Positions 48,252 to 58,688 of a DNA stretch of 64,000 nucleotides are shown piece after piece. Every line of letters begins with the position of its first letter. Position 1 is the stretch's first letter. The position numbers and the translations under genes were made by a program. The stretch covers positions 434,001-498,000 of the forward strand of contig JAVHNS010000018.1 of the NCBI GenBank assembly GCA_036872755.1, written 5' to 3'. This stretch comes from Orbilia blumenaviensis. Lineage: Eukaryota > Ascomycota > Orbiliomycetes > Orbiliales > Orbiliaceae. Below the pieces are notes generated by a model. That model saw only the letters and a list, made by a program, of their open reading frames with translations, was not told the origin of the DNA and did no database searches.

Positions 48252-49317
48252 TTACTTCTTCGCCTTGGACGGCTTAGTAGGTGTCGGCTTGGTCTGAGAC
48301 CAGGGAATGCCCAAGACGTTCTTGGCCACTAGGCATTCAGCCTTGCTCTCATCGTCCGTAGACTTGCAGAGAGGGTTAACCCAATCTTCGCAATTTTTTT
48401 CTGCTGTTTGAATCTGAACAAACTCGAGGTGCTTCGCCTTGGGGCTCAAACTAAACGGGACCACCGCATTCCTCGTATTGTACTGACACCTGTAGATCAT
48501 GGTGTTAAGTAACCGCGCAACCAGGGCTCGCGAGAATGAGACCCCGTACTTGAATTCACTGTCTGGCTTTTCAGGTCCGAGCACGATAGATGTTTTACCT
48601 GCTCCTCCGAGACAATGAATCGGAACCTCTGATTGATATTTTTTAGGGTCTGATATTGTATTTCCCAAGGCAATCATGCCAGGGTTAGACCAACCATCAA
48701 TCTCGTAGCTACCACTCGTAGATAGGACGGATAACGCTACTCCGGAAAGCTCTTCGACGGTGGCAATTTGATTATTCTGTCTCACACAAGACGTATCAAA
48801 ACTCTGCCCGAACAAATCCTTCTCTTCCTGAGATGGCTCGGGGAGAAGCATAACAGCTGTTTCGTCATTGTATACCGCCTGGTTTTGTCGTTTCTTCAAG
48901 ATCTGTCCTATTTCCTATTGTACATAGCAACAAAGATGCTGTTAGCATTCTAGAGATCGAGACTTTATAGCATATATACCTATACTCAGGTAAATAAATA
49001 TCGGTATCCTGAATGTCATGGAAACTTACATCTTCGTGCCACCTCTCATGTAAGTCTAAATGCACGACTGGACGACCATTATCGTTGACTCTTTTAACAA
49101 GCTTTAGATAGCCTCCGAGATCTTCCTCAACAACAGGCTGTACATAGTATACAAATACTTTAATTAGCAAGTGCAATCCAGTAGCCAATCATGTAATCGA
49201 TTGTCAAAATTAAAGTAATTTTATACATACAACAACACCAGCTTGACCCCCCTGGAAGAGGAATAATATCGCAAGGGCGCTTGCCTTCCATAACATTGGC
49301 TTACTATACCCCCGCAT
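48252..49317 (-). CDS. Secreted orphan protein with putative Kex2 sites
   Basis: Three exons, 49317-49231, 49137-49030 and 48914-48252, give 285 aa. The signal peptide is exon 1: MRGYSKPMLWKASALAILFL, cleavage near GQAG. Two basic pairs follow, LVKRV at about 43 and LKKRQ at about 73, the classic Kex2 pattern that would release a mature chain of about 210 residues starting QNQAVYNDE. That chain has six cysteines (FDTSCVRQ, IHCLGGAG, YRCQYN, NCEDW, PLCKST, AECLV) and hydrophobic strands. The tail is Lys/Pro/Thr-rich. I recognise no family. Fungal secreted enzymes and effectors both show this layout. The spliced frame closes exactly. Its neighbours on both sides are also accessory genes. Confidence 0.7.
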
Positions 49318-50483
49318 TATGGATCTGTCAATTTGGGCCGCCTTAGAAGGCCAACTTAGCACTAGCTCACCCGGGCAGAAGAGTGATATTTGAAGTGGGG
49401 AATAAGAGATGAATAGCTAAGCAATTCCAGTTATCGGGGCGTTCTGACGATCGGATAGGACGACCGGTTTGAGGAATTGCTATATACAGACTCGGCGATA
49501 TAATATGAGATTATAGGGAAATAGGGTTGCGAAGCGGGAAAGTCTTCTTTTCATATACTGTCTAAGCTGTTAAAAAGGGCTGATTTCTTCTAATCTCTTC
49601 TACGCGCTCGGTTCTTAGGCATCAAAATAGACTGAGACCATCATGCATTAACCAAGGCCATAACACAATTCGGTTTTACACCCACGTTGTGTTGTAATGG
49701 CAAAGATGATGTTGGAATTCGAGTTCCGTCCTGTCACTTGTATGCGTGATGCATAAGGATGCCGACCATGGAAGTTCTGCCAGCTGCTGTGCATTTCCGC
49801 ACATCCAACCAATTGCTATTAATATTGTAGCATTCACAATAGTGGAGAATTCTATAGTTTAAGTGCTTACTTAGGTAAAAGACGCACAGCCCTTGAACCC
49901 ACGGCCCACTTTTGATACCGATCCATTACATTATTGTGCAAGGGAGTTTCTGGCAATCCAATTGCCAACTTTTGCGGCGCCGCGGCTTAATTCTCTCGTA
50001 TTACTTAACTTAGCTCGCTAAGTTGGAGAGGGCTCCTCAGGTCCTAAACTGCAGGAACTGACTAGGTACAAAAGAAATGGGCTCTGTGCTAATGAGACCC
50101 GGTAATATAACCCCTAACAGCGGGGATCGATGCGAAAGAGAAGATGAAATGAGCAAATGGGTATATAAATACAAGAATTGAAGATAAGTAAACTCCATTT
50201 CCTTCGTCGGCGGTCGTCAGTAAAGGTGATATGAAAAATGGGAAAGGACCAAGAGGAAGAATAAGAAGAAGAAAATACAACAAAATTAACGTCAGGTGTA
50301 ACGGTAGTCCACGCCGCAAACAGACAATAATCAAAAAAGCGTTTGATAGCGGTGTGCGTTTCAGGATGCCAGGTGCAACATAAAACATAGCTTCGAAGCT
50401 AGCAGTCTAACCCTTTTACTGGTGCCGCAAACCAAGTCCATAGTTTGTCTGGTTTAGGCTCACCTCCTCGGTGCTATTATCAG
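49318..50483. other. Intergenic region
   Basis: About 1.2 kb. A minus-strand frame at 50089-50388 is hydrophobic but feature-free. Nothing else recognised. Confidence 0.5.
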
Positions 50484-52466
50484 TCACAGTGACATTGTAG
50501 TTGCTGATGTTGGGCTAGCAGGGAGATTCTCATTTCCTTCGGCAACCGTTTCAGGCAGGGCGCTTTTTACTAGCCGTCTAAATGGTGGACTAGACTCGGA
50601 AAAAAGCTGGCCGTCGGCCCCAGCAAATGGCTTTCCATGCGCATGACGTGGTGGCGTCACTGGCGGCTGCGGTTGCTGTAGTCTTGTGTTCGCTGTTGTC
50701 GGTGTAAATGGCCCTATCGCTTCAGACCGGGCCCCTTCAAAGGAGTTCTTTTGCAAAGGTGGGGGGCTGAGGCCCCCGTTCCCGGCGAAACTATCAGATG
50801 CAGCGCTGCCTGTACTTGAAACACTAACTATCGAAGTCTTCGATTCATTAATGGAAGGAATTATATTCATATGATCGACCTGATGTTCGTTGGATGTCTG
50901 CGCCTCATTACTATGCAAGGAACGATCACTGTACGTTCTGATTATGCTGTCGCGATGCTGCGGTTGTAGGTTTGGAGTAAGATGTTGATGGTATACGCGG
51001 GGCCCAGTTGCGAACTTCGGAGGGCTTCCAAGAAAACTGGCTGTAGAGTCCCTCCGAAGCATTGACGGGCCATGCGATTCACGGCGGAAAGGGATTGCAC
51101 CCCCAAATGAGTCCCTTCTGATAGATTCTCTTCTCATCTGAGCATAGGATGTTATAGACTCCTTCCTAGGAGGTGCAATGGTCGGATTTCCGACGGCTGA
51201 TGATGGTGCCCTTGCATATTGAGGACGCGGGACATCGTTGTAAGGGGTTGGGAAATGACCGTCCTCACTATCGCTAGTAGGATGGCCATTCTGAGAGCCT
51301 TCGCCACCAAAAGTCCAGTTTTCAAAGTTGTTGACTTGAGCATGATGGTCTGGTACATGTTGAGGAGAATCAGGGTCGGATGAACGAGCAGCAGAAAGAG
51401 GAGCGCGGGGTGATTTGGATAGCACGGGTTCAGGTATCTGGATCTGCGATACCTTAGGCCGACTACTAGGACGAGATGTTGGCTCGCCAGGGTACTCTAC
51501 AAGGGTGGTTTGGCTGGAGTCCTGGACGCCAGTATCAAAGGCAGAAGTCGAAGGAGATGTTGGTAACTGATTATGAGTAAATGAGTTTTGCAAGAATGAA
51601 GGCCGCCTCGCTGAATGCATATTATTGGAAAAAGTGTGACTCGCTAATGATGCAGTAGCAGCCTGTGCGGCTGCGGAGGGACGTCGATGTTGACCCGGCG
51701 GGGCAGACAGAGGAAATAAACTTATGGATGCACGCGGCGTAATCGGTGTAAATGTAAAACTTGAATTTGAATGGGACTGGCGAGAGTGTCGAGAGCATGT
51801 TGGTGTGAGAATATGCACAGAAGATGGTGGAGAGGGAAGTAGAATACTCTCCCGCCCATTCATAGTCATATCTTCGAGTTCCGGTATTGGAGACTCATGA
51901 AGGTTACTTCTACTCGAAGAGTGCGAGTGAGAGCTCTTCTTCCTGTTCGAACCGGATGGCCTCTTTTGCATGTCTATAAGATAAGAATTGCTTGTCTGGC
52001 TCTCTTCGTCGGTAGCAGGTAAAGGCGACAGCTGTCTACTTTTCTCAGAGTTCAGGGTCGATGTCTTATGCGAACCTATAGACAACGCCCTTCCGATGCC
52101 AGGGCTAAGACGACCAGTGATACCTGATATCGAGTTCATGAATTCCAGGGAGCCCATGCCTTGCTTCACCGAGTACTGGTCAGTGTCGTCTCGGACCTGT
52201 TCCACGGTTGTTCGTGTCCCTTCTTTTGTCTTCTTCCGACTCTGGCTCCGAACCAGCTTTCCTTCTCGAACCGAAACTCCTCTGGAGAGGCCATGTTCCG
52301 ACCATGAGAACGAGACATTGTCCTCCACGATCCCGTGCTGTTGCCAGTCCCTTAGTTGCCGTTTCCGCTGCCGCGATCTTACTATTAACAGAATGACGAG
52401 TACTAGCGTTACCACCAGCAGGACTCCAAGGACGCACGCCGTCGGGATGAGCACCCTCAGCTCCAT
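50484..52466 (-). CDS. Single-pass membrane protein with long Ser/Pro-rich tail
   Basis: Single exon of 660 aa. A very short N-terminus (MELRVLIPT) leads straight into one transmembrane helix (about 10-32) and a basic stop-transfer (RSRQRKRQLRD), so the long remainder is cytosolic. It is a low-complexity region rich in Ser, Pro, His, Asn and Arg (e.g. SHSHSSSRSN, RRESIRR), probably phosphorylated and disordered. I do not recognise a domain. Upstream, an ACTAAT branch-like motif and a T-rich stretch ending AAG precede the ATG, so a 5' exon carrying a signal peptide and ectodomain (as in WSC/Mid2-type sensors) is possible, but I cannot assemble one. Sensor, scaffold or orphan are all open. Confidence 0.75.
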   Translation of the reverse strand: MELRVLIPTACVLGVLLVVTLVLVILLIVRSRQRKRQLRDWQQHGIVEDNVSFSWSEHGLSRGVSVREGKLVRSQSRKKTKEGTRTTVEQVRDDTDQYSVKQGMGSLEFMNSISGITGRLSPGIGRALSIGSHKTSTLNSEKSRQLSPLPATDEESQTSNSYLIDMQKRPSGSNRKKSSHSHSSSRSNLHESPIPELEDMTMNGRESILLPSPPSSVHILTPTCSRHSRQSHSNSSFTFTPITPRASISLFPLSAPPGQHRRPSAAAQAATASLASHTFSNNMHSARRPSFLQNSFTHNQLPTSPSTSAFDTGVQDSSQTTLVEYPGEPTSRPSSRPKVSQIQIPEPVLSKSPRAPLSAARSSDPDSPQHVPDHHAQVNNFENWTFGGEGSQNGHPTSDSEDGHFPTPYNDVPRPQYARAPSSAVGNPTIAPPRKESITSYAQMRRESIRRDSFGGAIPFRRESHGPSMLRRDSTASFLGSPPKFATGPRVYHQHLTPNLQPQHRDSIIRTYSDRSLHSNEAQTSNEHQVDHMNIIPSINESKTSIVSVSSTGSAASDSFAGNGGLSPPPLQKNSFEGARSEAIGPFTPTTANTRLQQPQPPVTPPRHAHGKPFAGADGQLFSESSPPFRRLVKSALPETVAEGNENLPASPTSATTMSL

Positions 52467-54676
52467 ATCTTAAAAATTTGAGAATATATTAGTTCGATAT
52501 TAGGCGCATGTTCCTACTATCTTTCGCCTGGTCGGATATATATCTAGTTCTCGGTAAAACCTGTCGCTTTTGAAACTCCGATATCGTATAGTATGAATTT
52601 ATAAAGGTATAATGGGTGTAGGTTTCGGAATAGCTAGGTATTGGCTTATAGAATCACAAAACTCCACACAACACAACCACCAGTGACTTGGTCGTGATAG
52701 CTCTCGCGCTGGCGGTTTTCCTTTTTTTTTTTTTCCACGGGTGGCCGTCGAGTTTTGTAGAGGTTGGTGGGGACTAGACCAGTCCGAGGTCTTACTCGTA
52801 ATCGCCGGTATTAGGTTTTTTTTCTCTCGTTATTGACTTTGCAGCTTTATCCCAATGCACTGGATTAACGTTCAAGTGGCATCAGAATAACGCGGGCGTC
52901 GAGCAAATCGGTCATAGGGTTTCGGGTAAACTTCAGGAGGAACCAGCCAACTGATTCAGGAACGGGGCAAACTGTCAAAGCTAAATTTTTATTGGGTAAA
53001 AACCGTAGACGGACAGTCCAGAGCCAGAAATCCAGAAAGCCAGAAAGCCAGAAGCTATTGAAATGAAAACCAAGGTTCGGTTGAAAAGAATGATCAATTG
53101 AGGACGGTCGGTCTCAAAAGCAACGAGTGTAAAAGAATGTAAAGAAACAAAGGACCGGTATGAGGATGGCCGTTTGACAGTTTTATTCAAACTAAGTATC
53201 CTAGAACAAAGGTGCACATGCAAGAAAAAGGACAAGGCAGAGCTGGCTTTCAAGGGTTCAAAGAGGGACACTATCTTCGTTATGCAGTACAAGACTGACG
53301 TTTTTTTGTGCTGGCAGGTCCTCCTTTTGCCTACCTGTACCAGCCGAAGAAGCGGGGATCAGTCACACTAGCGCTCTCTTTTTCCCGTGTCGAAAGTTAG
53401 TGTAATGTTTCTCGAATGTGTTCCTGCAGTAGAACGCCAGATCAGGAATTTCTCCTGAAACGGGCGTTCAAGGGCAAGCGAACGCGATGACGCCAGAACC
53501 TCGTAAGTTGCTGTCGAACAGTTGTCACTGAAAATGCGAAAAATTGTCGGCAAGAATTTCTTCTCTCGAAATCTTTTATTATTAAGCTGTTCAAATAGGT
53601 TTCCGATGACCCGGTTGAAGTTTGGGAATAAATGCTCTCCTGCCAATTTAACATCGCCTGGTAGATGCCGATCCAATTGAATAGGACGGGCCCCTCTGGT
53701 CATGACCATGCACGGGACCTGGCTGGGTGTGGACACCATGTGGGAGGCCTTGGCACAAAGATCGCCTTTAGCAAACGGTTTCATGAGTGCCACTGCATGA
53801 ACCGAAAGTGCGCTGGTGGACGGGATGGATCGGTATGGTGAAGAAATACCTCAGCAATTAACTAGGAACGATCTGTTAAGCATTTCGATTCAGACACTTC
53901 TTTATTTTATCCTATCAATGGTGGAGTGTGGCCTAGGCAGGATTGTTCTGACTCTCGACATCCTGGTTTACCTCATAAGCTGCAGCTGAATAAACATGGG
54001 AAAGCTGGACAGGGTAAGCTCTGTAGCTGTCAACCACTCGATATTTGTCAATTCAGCACCGTATACATGGGGAGGGGTTCAATAATGTGGCTTGAAATTT
54101 GGGGGGGTCTCCCAGTTCTTGGGAGAGATTTCACAAAGGAATTGTTCAGGCCTCGAACTTGTGAACAGAGGGTACTACCCCTCCGACAATCCTTTTCCAT
54201 AAGGTTTATATTAAAAAAAAAAAAATGGGTGAAACGGTCAGCCAAACTAGCCGAATAGCGCCAATTTTGAACGGCGAGATGCGAATCCGGGCTTTCGAGC
54301 TATAGCGCTACTCTATTCCAATTAGCCTGTAACAGCCCATCCCCAGTTCGGAATACCAGCCGGTAGTATACACGAAACAAGTAGAGGTTTGCTTGTGACT
54401 GGACAACACATCTTGATTTTGATTTGTTGGATTTTTTTGGAGTAACTTCGCTGAAACCGGTATTGATTATTGTATTATTACCCAGTGCCATGCCAGCCAG
54501 ATCTATTTTGCTCTCATTCTAGCATGTAAATTTATAAAGCCAATTTTAATAGTAAATAGCCCTATATGCAAGCTTAAAACTACATCCATGGAGAAACAGA
54601 ATGAGAGGATTAGCCTTAGTTATAGATATAATACACATGAAGACCATCTGCCTGCGTGGCACGAATCAAGCACGAC
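52467..54676. other. Intergenic region with one doubtful ORF
   Basis: About 2.2 kb containing T tracts (near 52720-52733) and an A11 run near 54212. Only the minus-strand frame at 53368-53784 is protein-like enough to list. Confidence 0.45.
53368..53784 (-). CDS. Doubtful hypothetical protein
   Basis: An ATG-started frame of 138 codons with no recognised domain or signal peptide. Composition is reasonably protein-like (charged, several blocks such as GDVKLAGEHLFPNFNR and IFRIFSDNCSTATYEVL), without the low-complexity seen in most shadow frames, and nothing lies opposite it. It could be an orphan gene, a decayed remnant or chance. Confidence 0.3.
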   Translation of the reverse strand: MKPFAKGDLCAKASHMVSTPSQVPCMVMTRGARPIQLDRHLPGDVKLAGEHLFPNFNRVIGNLFEQLNNKRFREKKFLPTIFRIFSDNCSTATYEVLASSRSLALERPFQEKFLIWRSTAGTHSRNITLTFDTGKRER

Positions 54677-55969
54677 ATGACATGGATAAGGAGACAGTTA
54701 CGGCGGCCCCCTATCACCCTTATAGCGGTCGTTGCGACCGGAATTTTCCCAGGAGCTAGTGCGTTCTGGATGAGATTTATATGGAAAAATGGTCTGGTTG
54801 GTCCCAGAGCTGTTTTTGAAGGAAGCTCAGGTCTCGTCCTGTACCTACTGACTGGGGAGACGCCTCTACTATCCGATACTTTCAAGTTCCCAGAAGGCGC
54901 CACACAGTGCCAATTAATGCAAGACCTTACGGTAGATAACCATGGTCCCGCAGATCCCATCCCAGGAATGATTGGAATCGTGGATTCTCCTCGAGTAGGT
55001 CTGAAAGTTGAGTATTTGTTATTTTTCGAAGATGAGGTTTGCGGAACACGTCCAGCGATGTTCCTCAAACTTAGGGCGTCAAGAGAAAACCAAAGTCCAA
55101 CCGGGAATTACTATTTTGTCAATATACTAGACCATGCTGTTCCAGCCGTAAAGAGCTGGAAACAGGCGGACCCTGACGATCCGATCGATCGAGGTGTAAT
55201 CGAAACCTGGGATCCTTCAGCGCAACGAAACCGCGAAAGAACACACCCAAGTAGATTATTCGTCAATATAGCTGAACAAGGCGGGTTTATGCGATGGAAG
55301 CACCTTATCTCCGATGAAAAGCTCGGGCCCAGCACTGTTCTTAAGAATGATTCACAGATAGAAGGTTCCCTAGGCGCTCATTTGATGCAACCTTTTGCGG
55401 TCTGGTTAAAAAAGGAAGAAGAATATGAAAAGCAACAGTCAGAACTGAATACGGATTTTGGGTCCGAAGACTTCAATTTTATCCCAACGAATGACTTCAC
55501 CTTAGGTTCACAAAGAATTGGAGCATATATGATACAAGAGGAGTACAGAAGGCTGGGACTGCCAGTGCCCCAAATCAAAGCACAAACGGGTCAGGCTCCA
55601 GAGTCTCGCCAGCGCCCTGACCAACCAGCCAGTACCGATTCACAAACGATTACTCAAAATGCTCAAACAGTCGTGCTACCGGAACAAGAGGTGCCACAGC
55701 AGGCGAATCTCCCAAATCAGGAGTATCCTAACGCGAACGATTATGTGGCATCTCTTACGGGTTATTCGGGCTTCGACCCTTTGAACCCCCAACGCTCCGA
55801 ATATTTAAGCCAAATCCCATCTAGTTTTCAGCAGCCGACTTATGACTACGACCCTTTTAGACTACAGCAAAACCCGAACACAAACAACAATCCTTCGAGA
55901 CAACAGCAACTAGGTGGCGGTCGCGGGTATCCGCAAGATGGACATCACCCAAACCGCCCTCCCACTTAA
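54677..55969 (+). CDS. Secreted orphan protein A with Gln/Asn-rich tail
   Basis: Single exon, 430 aa from the ATG at 54677; the open frame extends 7 codons upstream without an ATG. The signal peptide (RRPPITLIAVVATGIFPGAS) is followed by FWMRFIW. The globular part (about 30-270) has CQLMQDL, NHGPADPIPG, VCGTRPAMFLKL, and the block LMQPFAVWLKKEEEYEK, which matches the downstream gene's IMEPYRVWEQD. The last 130 residues are Gln/Asn/Pro-rich and probably disordered. No known family is recognised. The next gene, in the same orientation 565 bp downstream, is a diverged relative, so a tandem duplication is likely. Extracellular role unknown. Confidence 0.75.
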   Translation: MTWIRRQLRRPPITLIAVVATGIFPGASAFWMRFIWKNGLVGPRAVFEGSSGLVLYLLTGETPLLSDTFKFPEGATQCQLMQDLTVDNHGPADPIPGMIGIVDSPRVGLKVEYLLFFEDEVCGTRPAMFLKLRASRENQSPTGNYYFVNILDHAVPAVKSWKQADPDDPIDRGVIETWDPSAQRNRERTHPSRLFVNIAEQGGFMRWKHLISDEKLGPSTVLKNDSQIEGSLGAHLMQPFAVWLKKEEEYEKQQSELNTDFGSEDFNFIPTNDFTLGSQRIGAYMIQEEYRRLGLPVPQIKAQTGQAPESRQRPDQPASTDSQTITQNAQTVVLPEQEVPQQANLPNQEYPNANDYVASLTGYSGFDPLNPQRSEYLSQIPSSFQQPTYDYDPFRLQQNPNTNNNPSRQQQLGGGRGYPQDGHHPNRPPT

Positions 55970-56534
55970 AAACCCCAAATCTCTAGGATCAGGTTTGGCC
56001 ATAATGAAATAATCTGTATCCGTTATCATGGGTCATCCGGAACCGAAGTCTGCTGCGGGCCCTTGACTTTAAACGATATAGATCTAGGACTTTCCCTCAT
56101 TCATCACTAGGAAACTTTATGTATAACCACAATCACAAAATCATTTATATCGGAACTTTGGCGCGCTATTGGAGTGGCACTGTGGAAAGCTGTTCAAATT
56201 TTCAATTAGTTTAAAAACCGGGGTAACAGGTATAATTATAAGAGAAAAGATCTCAATAGCGATAATGATAATTAGGTATACCCCATTGTCCGCCTTGATC
56301 CCGGAATTTCAAGTCTCTATGAAGATACTGTAAATTTTCCATAAGGCTCTATAATCCTGCTCAAATATGGTATAAAATGCTCAATAGCTGTGGATCAACT
56401 TGCTTGCATTCAATGCCCAGGCTCACGTTATCAAGTTTCAAAGTTGGAAATTGTAATTGCCTAGTCTAATATTACTGTAAAGCCTTCTACCTAAGCTTAA
56501 TAATAGAGGCCTAACTGGCTCCTCGAATAACGAA
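55970..56534. other. Spacer between the two paralogue-like genes
   Basis: 565 bp, AT-rich, with no frame of interest. Holds the 3' end of the first gene and the presumed promoter of the second. Confidence 0.6.
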
Positions 56535-58313
56535 ATGCGACTGGGGCATACTAACGGTTGGATCTCGTACTTTCTAACAAGCATATGGCTGCTTGTTATG
56601 CCATGCCATGCCTTCTATCGGCTATGGGGTTACACAGACCTCCGCAGAAACCTAGAAAACGACCGATTATTCAAAGCCCAGTCTTCTCTTCTCACAAGGG
56701 GTGGAAAAGCGAACCAGAAACCGCTATGCCAGCCGTTTCCAGATCCAAGCGATTCGAACCTTGGCGTGATTAGGGTGGTTGGAGTGATGAATCATCCAGG
56801 TCTAGCCAACCCGATCCAGGCGCTAGGCTTGTGGGAAGAGAAGAATTTCAACTGTGGGTCATTTTTGCCACGGCTTGTTATCTACTTTCAACCAGGGCAG
56901 GAGACTCAAATTATCGACCTGCGGTCATTTGGTGGGGAGTGGGTGTATTCTAACTGGAAGCAAATCGTACCCGATGACCAATACTGGAAGGAGTTTATTG
57001 CGCCAGAGCTTACGGAAGAGAATAAATCTGGCAACGGTTTTGTTAAAAAGATAACAAGGAAGAACGGCGACCACAACTTTGCAGAGGATGTAGATATTGT
57101 TTGGGATACACAAAGACCGGAAAACTCATGGATAATCGACAAAAGGCCAGCACTTCTTGCGCGAGACGCATCAAAATCAGGATTCGAGTCACGTTTTAAA
57201 ACGGAGCTGCAGACTCTTCTTGAACAAGACAAAACTCAGCCTTTGGGGGATGACGAAGCCAGAGCCCTAGCTGTCGAGCTTACTATCATGAGACAAGCTC
57301 TGATGGAACAATATGGGAAATGGCAGATGGGTCGAATTGACAGGCATGTAAAAGGTCTCCCGCAGCAAAAGGGTGGTCAGTTCGCGAAAGATGCGGAAGC
57401 AGATCCCCCAATTTATATAATGGAACCGTACCGTGTTTGGGAGCAAGACAGTACAGCACAGAAAGACCAACAGGTCAATGGTCGAGTGAATAATGACCAA
57501 GAGAACAATAAAGACACTCTAGGCCTTGTTGAGATGAAAGAGGAAGAGGATGAGGATGCAGCGTCCAGAATAGCTGCACCAAGCTTCATGTTGCCGGATT
57601 CCGGTCCTAGTATCTCTGTCAAACAGGAGCAGGGGGATCTGGGTACTAACCATGGTGAAGTACTCGGTATACCAGCATATATGAGCAACATCTATCCTGC
57701 AAACATGGCGAGTACGGTGAATATGGAATACCTAGGAAATAATGGTCTTGGAATCCGAAATCCCTGGGATAATCCGGTTATCAACCGCAATCCCTATACT
57801 AACAACTATGCTCAAGAATTGAATATACAATCCGGTTTAAACAAACCGTGGGCTCTTTCGTTCGACGATGTTATAACTCTACGACAGCAAAACATGCTTC
57901 TGGCGCATAGTCTTCTTGAAAGACGAGCTCTCGAACAAGCCATAGCAAACAATGGTCTCCTGCCTATTCGACCTCGCCCAGATATGAACCAACCTATCAT
58001 CCCCAAACCTATTAGATTTCCTGCCCCAATACCCAAATTCGTTAACCCAACAGCCGCCAATACTCGAAACGGCGGCGGTAAACGGGTTTTACCACCCGCC
58101 GAAGATATTATTAATAGTATTGAAGCTGATCAGCTTCGTAAAGCGTTTGTCCCAAATGAAGTCCGCCAACAACCAACATGGGTGCAAGTTCAAGGGCAGG
58201 CGAACGAGCAACAAGATAGAAATCCAGACCGTTTGCAGGAGGCGCAGGATTTCATTCGAGATCTTTTAACACGGAATAAGGGAGGGAACCGGAGATCCTC
58301 GAAGGATCCGTAA
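56535..58313 (+). CDS. Secreted orphan protein B, diverged relative of A
   Basis: Single exon, 592 aa. Signal peptide MRLGHTNGWISYFLTSIWLL with cleavage near CHAF; then FYRLWGY, matching FWMRFIW of the upstream gene. Shared order with A: CQPFPDP, VMNHPGLANPIQALGLWE (A: NHGPADPIPG), NCGSFLPRLVIYF (A: VCGTRPAMFLKL), and IMEPYRVWEQD (A: LMQPFAVWLKK). B is longer: it has an acidic insert at about 325-345 (MKEEEDEDAASR), and a C-terminal half rich in Asn, Pro, Gln and Ile with repeated PIIPKPI-like segments. Identity is low, so this is a diverged pair, not a recent copy. No known family is recognised. The start ATG has an upstream stop-rich region and a good signal peptide. Confidence 0.78.
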   Translation: MRLGHTNGWISYFLTSIWLLVMPCHAFYRLWGYTDLRRNLENDRLFKAQSSLLTRGGKANQKPLCQPFPDPSDSNLGVIRVVGVMNHPGLANPIQALGLWEEKNFNCGSFLPRLVIYFQPGQETQIIDLRSFGGEWVYSNWKQIVPDDQYWKEFIAPELTEENKSGNGFVKKITRKNGDHNFAEDVDIVWDTQRPENSWIIDKRPALLARDASKSGFESRFKTELQTLLEQDKTQPLGDDEARALAVELTIMRQALMEQYGKWQMGRIDRHVKGLPQQKGGQFAKDAEADPPIYIMEPYRVWEQDSTAQKDQQVNGRVNNDQENNKDTLGLVEMKEEEDEDAASRIAAPSFMLPDSGPSISVKQEQGDLGTNHGEVLGIPAYMSNIYPANMASTVNMEYLGNNGLGIRNPWDNPVINRNPYTNNYAQELNIQSGLNKPWALSFDDVITLRQQNMLLAHSLLERRALEQAIANNGLLPIRPRPDMNQPIIPKPIRFPAPIPKFVNPTAANTRNGGGKRVLPPAEDIINSIEADQLRKAFVPNEVRQQPTWVQVQGQANEQQDRNPDRLQEAQDFIRDLLTRNKGGNRRSSKDP

Positions 58314-58556
58314 AAACCGAATGACGGATACTATTGTCGTCTGGATATATAGTGCGACAGAAATGATGTCGACATTGACCTGTCAGACGGTTCTCGCGGC
58401 TGGGAATTCAGTAATATAGTCAATAGTGCTTGTACTAGCGGCTTGCAATGTAACATATAACACAAGACTACAGCGGGCCCCTGGTAGATCTACGCCGCTA
58501 GTCTTGAAATATCTAGATGGACATAGATCTTGTCTATTGGAGTTAAAAATTGCAAT

Positions 58557-58573
58557 AAAAAAAAAAAAAAAAA
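58557..58573 (-). terminator. Pol III terminator of tRNA-Leu
   Basis: A run of 17 T on the minus strand begins six bases past the tRNA-Leu 3' end, the expected RNA polymerase III stop. Confidence 0.85.
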
Positions 58574-58578
58574 GATGT

Positions 58579-58688
58579 TGACATCTGCGCGGTTCGAACG
58601 CGCGCGCTCTTTCGAGCATTGGTGTGATTTAAGTTTGCTAGACAAACATAACTTAAAACCAACTCCATAACCACTCGGACAAGATGCC
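58579..58688 (-). tRNA. tRNA-Leu(UAA) with 27-nt intron
   Basis: The acceptor stem pairs GGCATCT with AGATGTC (one G-T), and the discriminator is A, as in Leu. The D-arm has TCCGAGTGGTTA. The anticodon stem is TTGGT/ACCAA with loop TTTAAG, then an intron after position 37, then C38; the anticodon is TAA. The variable arm is long (GCTC-GAAA-GAGC), as in class II tRNAs, and the T-arm is GCGCG-TTCGAAC-CGCGC. The intron segment CTTAAAT can pair with the anticodon loop (TTTAAG), as in typical pre-tRNA introns, and TTTGTCTAGCAAA forms a hairpin. Confidence 0.93.

Noticed and set aside
54245..54345. tRNA-like stretch on the minus strand (AATTGG, GAGT, GATTCGCA)
   Set aside because: Acceptor and T-stems do not pair, so a tRNA fold is not supported; at most a decayed relic.
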